From the NCBI RefSeq assembly GCF_016907715.1, contig NZ_JAFBCM010000001.1:2232001-2296000 (forward strand): a DNA stretch of 64,000 nt, read 5' to 3'. The notes under the pieces are model-generated. The model saw nothing but the letters and a program-made list of their open reading frames with translations. It ran no database searches and was not told the DNA's origin. Shown here in pieces: positions 57,444 through 64,000 of this stretch. A program made the position numbers and the translations under genes. The stretch is from Tenggerimyces flavus. Lineage in GTDB: Bacteria > Actinomycetota > Actinomycetes > Propionibacteriales > Actinopolymorphaceae. Each line of letters starts with the position of its first letter. Positions within the stretch are counted from its first letter, which is position 1.

Positions 57444-59515
57444 GCCTTCCGCGTTCGCTCGCCGCCAACCCCCGGTTGACGACCTGGCTGTCGTTCGACA
57501 CATCCGGCATCGTGTCGGTACGGGTCGGCAAGGTGGAGCTGGGCCAGGGGATCGCGACAGCCATGGCGTCGATCGCCGCATTCGAGCTCGACGTCGCGAT
57601 CGAGCGGGTGCGGATGGTGCCGGCGTCCACCTCGGCCGGGCCGAACGAGGGAACGACGGCGGGCTCGATGTCCGTCCAGGAGTCGGGCGCCTCGCTGCGA
57701 CAGGTGTGCGCGGAGGCTCGCGCGGTCCTCGTCGCCGCCGCTGCGACGAAGCTCGACGCCGACGTCTCGGTCGTCAACGGCACGTTGACGACGCCCGGCG
57801 GTGAGTCCGTCACCTACTGGGACCTCGACACCACGACGCTGCTGGACCGCGACGCCGACGGCCTCGCGCAGCCGAAGGCGCCGGAACGGGTCGCGAGCCC
57901 GGCGCGGATCGACCTCCCGGACAAGGTGTTCGGCCGACCTCGCTACGTGCATGACCTTCGGCTGCCGGACCAGCTGTACGGACGGGTCGTCCGGCTGCCG
58001 ACTGTCGGTGCGGTGTTGACGGCCGTCGACGAGTCGGTGGTGGAGTCGCTGCCGGATGTTCGCGTCGTACGGGACGGCAGCTTCCTCGGCGTCGTGGCCG
58101 CGCGGGAGGAGGTCGCCGTCAAGGCGGCCTTGCGGCTGGCCGCCGCCGCGGAGTGGGAACGGCCGGTGCCGCTGCCCGACGAAGCTGCGTTGCCCGATTG
58201 GGTACGTACCGAAGCTGCCGAATCGTCCACTGTGCATGAGGTTTCTGGCGAGTCGGACGGCGTCATCGCGGAGCATCGCGCGACGTACAGCCGGCCATAC
58301 ATCGCACACGCCTCGATCGCGCCCAGCTGCGGAGTGGCGCAGTGGACAGGCGAATCAGTCCAGGTGTGGTCGCATTCGCAAGGAGTCCACGCGTTGCGGG
58401 GCGCCATCGCGCAGGCGTTGTCGATGCCGCTGGCCGACGTGTCCGTCCAGCACGTGGAGGGCGCCGGTTGCTACGGGCACAACCCGGCCGACGACGCGGC
58501 GTTCGACGCCGTGCTGCTCGCGCGGGCGATGCCGGGCCGGCCGGTGCAGGTGGTGTGGAGCCGCGCGGACGAGTTGGGGGCGGGGCCGTTTGGTCCGGCG
58601 ATGGTCGCCGATCTCACCGCCAGCCTGGACGAGTCGGGCCGTGTGGTGAGCTGGCGGCACGACACGTTCAGCCAGGGACACACGGCCCGACCGGGCTACG
58701 CGGGAACGCCGGGTCTGTTGGCAGGCGCCTCGATCGAAGGCGGCGCGCCGTTGGTGCCGGCTTCGGACCCCGGCCTGCCGTCCGGTGGGTCGTTGCGGAA
58801 CTCGGTGCCGATCTACGACTTCCCCGTGCAGCAGGTCGTGAGCCATCGCTCGTTCGCCGTCGCGCCACGTGCATCGGCCATGCGTTCGCTCGGTGCGCAC
58901 CTGAACGTGTTCGCGATCGAGTCGTTCATGGACGAGCTGGCGCTGCGCGCCGGCACCGACCCGTTGGTGTTCCGCCTTGCCCAGTTGAGCGATCCGCGTG
59001 CCCGCGCGGTCCTCGAACGGGCGGCCGAACTCGCCTCGTGGGGCAGCTGGACGGGCGGCGACTCGACCGGTCACGGGATCGCGATGGCGCGGTACAAAGG
59101 GCTGGGCGCGTATTGCGCCGTGGTGGCCGAGGTGTCCGCGGTGGACTCCGTTCGCGTACGGCGCCTGGTGATCGTCGTGGACGTCGGGCGCGTGGTGAGC
59201 CTTGACGGAGTCGTGAACCAGCTCGAGGGCGGGGCGATCCAGGCGACGAGCTGGACCGTGCTGGAACAGGTGCGGTTCTCGCCGGAGCAGGTCACGAGCA
59301 CCGACTGGGAGACGTACCCGATCCTGCGCTTCAGCGAAGTTCCGGACGTGGCCGTTGACGTTCTGGACCACCCGGACCAGCCGAGTCTGGGAGCGGGCGA
59401 GTGTGCCCAGGGGCCGACGGCCGCGGCGATCGGCAACGCCGTACGGAACGCATTGGGAGTGTCGGTGCGAAAGTTGCCTTTGACACCAGACAACATCCTC
59501 GCCGCCCTCGAGTGA
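57440..59515 (+). CDS. Molybdopterin-binding large subunit of an isoquinoline-oxidoreductase/aldehyde-oxidase-type hydroxylase
   Basis: A 691-residue Moco-binding subunit. It resembles the IorB/nicotinate-type large subunits: VRVGKVELGQGIATAMASIAAFELDV near the N-terminus, GAGCYGHNPADDAAFDAVLLA in the middle, and GAGECAQGPTAAAIGNAV near the C-terminus containing the catalytic Glu. It lacks a Tat signal, so it is probably cytosolic. There is no FAD subunit gene, so it would be a two-subunit enzyme using an external acceptor such as a cytochrome. It likely needs XdhC (7658-8776) and the MobA-like protein. Substrate unknown. Confidence 0.85.
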   Translation: MSLPRSLAANPRLTTWLSFDTSGIVSVRVGKVELGQGIATAMASIAAFELDVAIERVRMVPASTSAGPNEGTTAGSMSVQESGASLRQVCAEARAVLVAAAATKLDADVSVVNGTLTTPGGESVTYWDLDTTTLLDRDADGLAQPKAPERVASPARIDLPDKVFGRPRYVHDLRLPDQLYGRVVRLPTVGAVLTAVDESVVESLPDVRVVRDGSFLGVVAAREEVAVKAALRLAAAAEWERPVPLPDEAALPDWVRTEAAESSTVHEVSGESDGVIAEHRATYSRPYIAHASIAPSCGVAQWTGESVQVWSHSQGVHALRGAIAQALSMPLADVSVQHVEGAGCYGHNPADDAAFDAVLLARAMPGRPVQVVWSRADELGAGPFGPAMVADLTASLDESGRVVSWRHDTFSQGHTARPGYAGTPGLLAGASIEGGAPLVPASDPGLPSGGSLRNSVPIYDFPVQQVVSHRSFAVAPRASAMRSLGAHLNVFAIESFMDELALRAGTDPLVFRLAQLSDPRARAVLERAAELASWGSWTGGDSTGHGIAMARYKGLGAYCAVVAEVSAVDSVRVRRLVIVVDVGRVVSLDGVVNQLEGGAIQATSWTVLEQVRFSPEQVTSTDWETYPILRFSEVPDVAVDVLDHPDQPSLGAGECAQGPTAAAIGNAVRNALGVSVRKLPLTPDNILAALE

Positions 59516-59675
59516 TCCACCCATATTCAGACAAGGTGATCACCGCCTGAAACGAGGCGTCATCGGTTGGCCCATTCGGTGCGCGGCTCCCAGGTTCGGC
59601 TGTTAACGTCTGCTGGTCGAGTCGGTTTTACGGGGCCTGATTTCTTTCTGAGTGAGCCTGTGGGGGGCCAACCTG

Positions 59676-61880
59676 ATGATCCACCCTGCCCAACCTCGTC
59701 GTATGCTCATGCGCCTCGTCCTGACCGCCGCGATCGTCGCGACCGGTCTCGGGGCGACGGCGGTGGCCGGCCAGACAGCCGGCCCTGGGCCCAAGAGCCA
59801 GGTCACTGGCAATCCGCTCGCGCGGGAACGGTTCGGCGACTCCGACCACCAGCTTCCCGCCAAGCTTCCGGTCAAGACACAAAAGGGCAAGCCCGCCAAG
59901 GCGTTGCCGAAGCTGCGCGGCACCGTTGCCGTACAGAAGAACCTGAAGCTGAAGGCCAAGACCACCAAGTCCGCGGTCGGCGTCACGGCGGCCACTGACA
60001 AGGTCGCCTTGCGCGCCCTCATCATCGCCTTCGATGCGAACGACCTCCACCTTCCGACCTGGAAGTCGACGCTGGACCGAGTCGGTGCCAGCTACGACGT
60101 CCTGCTCGCGAAGAACACGCCGCTGACAGCGGAGACGCTGGTCGGCGCTGACGGCGTGGGCAAGTACAACTCGATCCTGTTGACCGACGCGATGCTGCTC
60201 GACACCACCACGTGGGCCAGCGCGCTCGACGGCAACGAGTGGAACGCGCTGTGGGCGTACGAGCGCGACTACAAGGTCCGTCAGGCCGTGCTGTACGCGA
60301 GCTACGGCTCCTGGCCGGAGGACTACTGCCTGCGGCAGGGCACCGAGGGTGGCGTGGGAGACACGCCGCTGTTGGCGACCCTGACGGCTGCTGGTCAGTC
60401 CGTGTTCAGCGACCTGAAGGTAGGCGTCAAGGTCCCGATCGTTCAGTCGTGGGTCTACCGCGACACGATGCAGGCCGGTTGTGCGGCGACGCCAATCATC
60501 CAGACCGGCGCGAACGTCCTCGGCGTCACTTCGACCTCGACCGACGGCCGCGAGCGTGCCGCGCTGACGTTCTCCAACAACCAATACCTGTTGCAGTCGA
60601 ACCTGCTCGCGTACGGCCTGTTCCGCTGGGCCTCGCGCGGCCTGTTCTTCGGTGAGCAGAAGCACTACCTGATGACCGACGTCGACGACTGGTTCAACAG
60701 CTCCGACGAGCTGCTGCCCGACGGCACGTACAAGCCGGAGCCCGGTTTCCAGATGACCGGACACGACGCGTCGAACGCGAGCGAAGCGCAGATCAAGCTG
60801 CAGAAGAAGTTCCCGCTCGGCTCTGCCTTCACGATGGACATCGCCTACAACGCGGGCGACGCCGACATGACCGCGCCGAAGCAGTGCTACTCCAACGGCG
60901 GGGTCGATCAGCTGACGGCCACGACCCGTTGTGTGGCAAAGAAGTTCCGCTGGGTCAACCACACGTTGACGCACCCGAAGCTGAACGTCAGCGACTACGC
61001 GTCGACGTTCACCGAGATCAACGAGAACCTGACGCGAGGCGCCACGCTCGGTCTGCCGACGGACCGTCAGATCCTCAAGACCGGTGAGTACTCCGGACTC
61101 GGAGTGTTCCACCCGGACCCGAACAACGACATCGACCCGCCGACCGACTACGGGCTGATGGCGTCGAACCCGAACCTGCTGCAGGCAGCGAAGGACTCGG
61201 GTGTGAAGTACCTGCACGGCAACATGTCGTTCAACAGCCACAAGCCGTCCTGCTTCAACTGTGGCGTGCGGCACCCCATGGAGCCGAGCCTGTTGATCGT
61301 GCCGGACTGGCCGACCAACATCGCGTACTTCAGCACGACGCCGGACGAGGAGACGTACTTCTACAACATGTACTACGGGCCGAACGGCAAGTTCCCGTTC
61401 TTCCCGGTGAACCAGACGTACGCGCAGCTGATGAACTACGAGACCGATGTCGCCATGCAGCACGTCGCTTCGGGCTCGGTCTACACCCACACGTTCCACA
61501 TCGGCAACCTGCGTGACTACACCTACGTCTGCAACCCCACCTGCCGGACCCAGGGCAAGACCCTGTTGACGGACTGGGCCGACCAGGTGATGGCGAAGTA
61601 CACGTCGTACTACAGCGTTCCGCTGCTGTCGCCGGGCTGGACCAAGCTCGCCGACTACGTGGGCAAGCGCAACGTGCACTTCGAGACGCTCGCCGCCGGC
61701 GCGCGTGGGGTGTACGACCGGACGGCCAACACGGTGACGGTGACGTCGCCGGCGGCTGGCTCGGTGACGGTGACCGGTGGGACGACGACCGGGTTCACCA
61801 CGTACGGCGCGGAGAAGGCGTCGCTGATCACGCTGGCTGCTGGGACTCCGGTGACGTTCACTCCGAGCGTTCTGCCGTAG
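59676..61880 (+). CDS. Secreted Agd3-like (CE18-type) polysaccharide deacetylase
   Basis: A 734-residue exported protein. The signal peptide lies at residues about 1-31 (RRMLMRLVLTAAIVATGLG, AVAGQ). The central region resembles Agd3-type deacetylases acting on galactosaminogalactan: a carbohydrate-binding beta region (about 110-315), then a NodB-like barrel with the metal motif LMTDVDDWF and the His pair NHTLTHP, and a C-terminal strand-rich domain with HTFHIGN. ATG 59676 was chosen since GGGGGG lies 8 nt upstream; GTG 59652 is an alternative. The 160-bp upstream gap has a GGTGATCACC palindrome at 59535-59544 but no clear promoter. Confidence 0.75.
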   Translation: MIHPAQPRRMLMRLVLTAAIVATGLGATAVAGQTAGPGPKSQVTGNPLARERFGDSDHQLPAKLPVKTQKGKPAKALPKLRGTVAVQKNLKLKAKTTKSAVGVTAATDKVALRALIIAFDANDLHLPTWKSTLDRVGASYDVLLAKNTPLTAETLVGADGVGKYNSILLTDAMLLDTTTWASALDGNEWNALWAYERDYKVRQAVLYASYGSWPEDYCLRQGTEGGVGDTPLLATLTAAGQSVFSDLKVGVKVPIVQSWVYRDTMQAGCAATPIIQTGANVLGVTSTSTDGRERAALTFSNNQYLLQSNLLAYGLFRWASRGLFFGEQKHYLMTDVDDWFNSSDELLPDGTYKPEPGFQMTGHDASNASEAQIKLQKKFPLGSAFTMDIAYNAGDADMTAPKQCYSNGGVDQLTATTRCVAKKFRWVNHTLTHPKLNVSDYASTFTEINENLTRGATLGLPTDRQILKTGEYSGLGVFHPDPNNDIDPPTDYGLMASNPNLLQAAKDSGVKYLHGNMSFNSHKPSCFNCGVRHPMEPSLLIVPDWPTNIAYFSTTPDEETYFYNMYYGPNGKFPFFPVNQTYAQLMNYETDVAMQHVASGSVYTHTFHIGNLRDYTYVCNPTCRTQGKTLLTDWADQVMAKYTSYYSVPLLSPGWTKLADYVGKRNVHFETLAAGARGVYDRTANTVTVTSPAAGSVTVTGGTTTGFTTYGAEKASLITLAAGTPVTFTPSVLP

Positions 61881-61900
61881 CTCTCGCTGTTGGACTGGCT

Positions 61901-61937
61901 GCTGCCAGGTCTCGCCTTCGGGGCGGGACCTGGCAGC
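61901..61937. terminator. Hairpin with UUCG tetraloop
   Basis: A stem of 16 bp with one G-T pair (GCTGCCAGGTC...GACCTGGCAGC) closed by the extra-stable C(TTCG)G loop, 20 nt after the deacetylase stop and 10 nt before the next start codon. Confidence 0.8.
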
Positions 61938-61947
61938 ATTCGTCTCT

Positions 61948-63147
61948 ATGGCTGCTGGTGGACTCTCCGAGACGCGGCTCGCGCGTCTGCATTCGACTCT
62001 CTCCGGGCACGTGGAGGCCGGCCGGCTCGCCGGCGCGGTGACGTTGATCAGCCGGCGCGGCGAGGTGCATGTCGACGCGGTCGGCTCGCTGGCGCCTGGT
62101 GGGGCCGAGCCGATGCGGCGGGACTCGATCTTCCGGATCGCGTCGTTGACCAAGCCGGTAGTCGCCGTTCTCACGCTGATGCTGGCCGAGGAGTGCCTGT
62201 TCAGCCTCGACGAGCCGGTGGCTCGGCTGCTTCCGGAGCTCGCCTCTCCGCGGGTGATCGCCGCTGTGGACGGGCCGTTGGAGGAGACCGTTCCGGTGGA
62301 GCTGCCGATCACCGTTCGGGACCTGCTGACGTTCCGGAACGGGCTGGGGATGCTGTTCTCGCTGCCGCCGTCGTCGCCGCTGGGTGAGGCGACCGCGGCG
62401 CTCAGCGGCTTCGGTCCGCCGCAACACGCGCAGACGGAGACCGGCGACGAGTGGCTCGCCCGGCTCGCCGCGCTGCCGTTGATGTACCAGCCGGGATCGC
62501 GATGGCTCTACAACACCGGGCTCGAGATCCTGGGGGTGCTCCTTTCCCGGGCCGCGGGGACGCCGCTGCCGGAGCTGTTGGCGGAGCGGGTCTTCGGGCC
62601 GCTCGGGATGATCGACACCGGGTTCACCCTGCCTGCGACGTCGGTGGGGCGGCTGACGTCCGCGTACGGCGTCGCGCCGTCGGGTGAGCTGGTGGTGGAC
62701 GACCCGGCCGCGACGTCGAAGCACCTGGTGGCGCCGACCCACCCGTCCGCCGGAGCGGGCCTGCTGTCGACGATCGACGACTTCTCCACGTTCACCGAGC
62801 TCCTCCGCCACTTCGGCCGCCGCGGCGCCGACCGCCTGCTGTCGCGGCCGAGCGTGGAGGCGATGCTGTCCGACCAGCTGACGCCCGCGCAGAAGGCCGT
62901 GTCGGGCTTCTGGCCGGGGTATTTCGACAGTCGTGGCTGGGGATTCGGCCTCGCGGTGGGAACGACGAACAACGGCCACGACCGCGTCGGCCGCTACGGC
63001 TGGGACGGCGGCTCGGGCACGACCTGGTTCACCGATCCCGCCGAAGAGCTGACCGCCATCCTCTTCACCCAACGCGGCGGCTTCCCGATGGGGTCCCCGA
63101 TCTACCTCGACTTCTGGGCCTCGGTCTACGCGGCCATCGACGACTGA
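61948..63147 (+). CDS. Beta-lactamase-family (class C-type) serine hydrolase
   Basis: A 399-residue protein with the serine beta-lactamase/DD-peptidase fold: the nucleophile motif SLTK near residue 66, the YNT (YxN) motif in RWLYNTGLEIL, and a likely GG pair in the DGGSGTTW strand (third motif). No signal peptide is present, so it is probably cytosolic, in keeping with esterase-type members (EstB-like). The ATG at 61948 has no ribosome site and follows the terminator hairpin by 10 nt. Substrate unknown; beta-lactam hydrolysis is not implied. Confidence 0.85.
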   Translation: MAAGGLSETRLARLHSTLSGHVEAGRLAGAVTLISRRGEVHVDAVGSLAPGGAEPMRRDSIFRIASLTKPVVAVLTLMLAEECLFSLDEPVARLLPELASPRVIAAVDGPLEETVPVELPITVRDLLTFRNGLGMLFSLPPSSPLGEATAALSGFGPPQHAQTETGDEWLARLAALPLMYQPGSRWLYNTGLEILGVLLSRAAGTPLPELLAERVFGPLGMIDTGFTLPATSVGRLTSAYGVAPSGELVVDDPAATSKHLVAPTHPSAGAGLLSTIDDFSTFTELLRHFGRRGADRLLSRPSVEAMLSDQLTPAQKAVSGFWPGYFDSRGWGFGLAVGTTNNGHDRVGRYGWDGGSGTTWFTDPAEELTAILFTQRGGFPMGSPIYLDFWASVYAAIDD

Positions 63148-63180
63148 GAGGTCTCCCCGACCACGGAGAGATCCCCTCCA

Positions 63181-63267
63181 GTCGCCTTACCCGGCCAGTG
63201 GCCGCTCTACCTGGCGTCCACCCCACGTAAAGGGGCCAATGATCATGTAAACATGATCATTGGCCCC
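63181..63267 (+). repeat. Family B repeat, copy 4
   Basis: The flank and the palindromic core (63232-63267) match copy 2 almost exactly. It sits between the convergent hydrolase and GNAT genes. Confidence 0.85.
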
Positions 63268-63289
63268 GGCGCCGGACCGGGAAGCGGGG

Positions 63290-63997
63290 CTAGCGGCGGC
63301 CGGCGTGGGTGCCGGACTGGTCGGGGTGGGAGAGCTTCCAGAGCCAGCCGAGCTGCTCGAGGCCGAGTCGTTCGGCGACGCGTTGGGACGAGCGGTTGTC
63401 GGCCGACGTGCTGTAGAAGAGCGTGCGGCCCTTGGCGACCTCGGCCCAGCGGGCTGTGGTGGCGGCGGCGAGGCCGCGACCGCGGAAGTCGGGGTGCGTC
63501 TCGATGCCGATCTCGGCGGCCCGTTCGTTCGACGCCGGCATGTGGGCCACCGCTGCGACGCGGTCGTCGTCGGTGACCGCGACCGCCCACGGGCCGAGGT
63601 TCCCGGCGAGCAGTTCCTGCCACTCGTCCGACGGCCAGGTGTCCGGACAAGGAAGGGACCGTGGCGCGCGGCTGTCGACGAAGTCGGCGTCGCTCTCGTA
63701 CGTGAGGCCCTCGGGGATCAGATAGCCCGGCCCGGAGTTGAGCACCGTGCTGCCGTACCTGCTGTCAAGCAGCTGTTGACACTGAGCCAGGAACGGGGCG
63801 ATGTTGGTCGGATCCGGCGTCAGAGCACCCAGCCGCGCAACGAGTTCGTCCGGCACTGACGAGCCGTACCGGACCACGACGGCATCGGCAGTGACGCCCG
63901 CCACCAGATGATGCGCGGGCAGCACCCGGCCGCGCGCATCGGAGCCCCACAGCGTCTCCATCTCCAGCGCGATCAACTCGCGTGCACCCATGCCCAC
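63290..63997 (-). CDS. GNAT-family acetyltransferase
   Basis: A protein of about 235 residues with a GNAT acetyltransferase domain in the C-terminal half: WAVAVTDDDRVAAVAHM, then GIETHPDFRGRGLAAATTARW, whose RGRGLA matches the acetyl-CoA pyrophosphate loop, and TLFYSTSADNRSSQRVAERLG. The N-terminal 110 residues are less typical. GTG 63997 and ATG 63991 are possible starts, but the frame stays open to the window edge, so the true start could lie beyond it. Acceptor unknown. Confidence 0.75.
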   Translation of the reverse strand: MGMGARELIALEMETLWGSDARGRVLPAHHLVAGVTADAVVVRYGSSVPDELVARLGALTPDPTNIAPFLAQCQQLLDSRYGSTVLNSGPGYLIPEGLTYESDADFVDSRAPRSLPCPDTWPSDEWQELLAGNLGPWAVAVTDDDRVAAVAHMPASNERAAEIGIETHPDFRGRGLAAATTARWAEVAKGRTLFYSTSADNRSSQRVAERLGLEQLGWLWKLSHPDQSGTHAGRR

Positions 63998-64000
63998 GAC

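Noticed and set aside
59628-62312. An 894-codon open frame opposite the deacetylase gene
   Set aside because: Composition typical of antisense frames in GC-rich DNA (Val/Arg/Gly-rich, no motifs). The plus-strand gene has a signal peptide and catalytic motifs.
61948-63147. An antibiotic-resistance beta-lactamase
   Set aside because: It has the fold motifs but no signal peptide, and many members are esterases or peptidases; resistance is not supported.
13531-63267. Insertion sequences
   Set aside because: Families A and B are short and no transposase frame is attached; target-site duplications could not be judged by eye. Called repeats instead.

Overview
The window is GC-rich, densely packed actinobacterial chromosome. 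The lineage clues are GTG and TTG starts, many 4-nt start/stop overlaps, enzymes of F420 type, a DinB/mycothiol-transferase-like protein, solute transport operons without their own ATPase, ECF sigma factors of actinobacterial type, and many probable leaderless promoters. A soil actinomycete is likely; family-level placement is not possible by reading alone. No rRNA, tRNA, CRISPR array, transposase, integrase or phage gene was seen.

Layout. 1-3.2 kb: aldo/keto reductase (cut by the window edge), two tandem tyrosine-phosphatase paralogues, an SMP-30 lactonase and a VOC protein. 3.3-14.7 kb: small units, including a P-loop kinase/LLM oxidoreductase fusion, a secreted lysyl-oxidase-like protein, a lone barstar, XdhC with a MobA-like transferase, LysE exporters, LysR/SDR, an apparently frameshifted phosphotransferase, and MarR/nitroreductase. 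14.7-24 kb: an orphan pair of oligopeptide-type ABC ATPases, an MFS gene, then a complete dipeptide-type operon (two permeases, two ATPases, lipoprotein receptor). 24-31.2 kb: single genes around two intergenic regions full of hairpins. 31.2-39.7 kb: a carbohydrate-use locus. AraC, a PhyH-type dioxygenase and a ROK protein diverge from GntR, a bicupin, a sugar-binding lipoprotein, two permeases and a Gfo/Idh dehydrogenase; no ATPase is present, so a shared one is presumably used. 39.7-47.4 kb: small metabolic and regulatory genes and a secreted protein with 47-residue repeats. 47.7-59.5 kb: an ECF sigma factor fused to a zinc-finger, membrane and Pro-rich tail, a TrmB/OmpR-type regulator, a large S8 protease with Kelch repeats, an ECF42-type sigma factor with its DGPF partner, and a two-subunit molybdenum hydroxylase. 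59.7-64 kb: a secreted Agd3-like deacetylase, a beta-lactamase-type hydrolase and a GNAT protein.

The most distinctive signal is non-coding. At least five families of intergenic inverted repeats recur. Family A has arms built of tandem 12-bp units around TGATCA. Family B is about 88 bp with a 32-36-bp near-perfect palindrome. Families C, D and E form composite blocks. Families A and B lie almost only between convergent genes, where they could act as two-way terminators. Other spaced convergent pairs carry unrelated strong hairpins or end back-to-back.

A second theme is TANNNT hexamers 6-8 nt upstream of start codons that lack a ribosome-binding site, which points to leaderless transcription. 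One 23-bp junction (12040-12062) carries two such promoters back to back.
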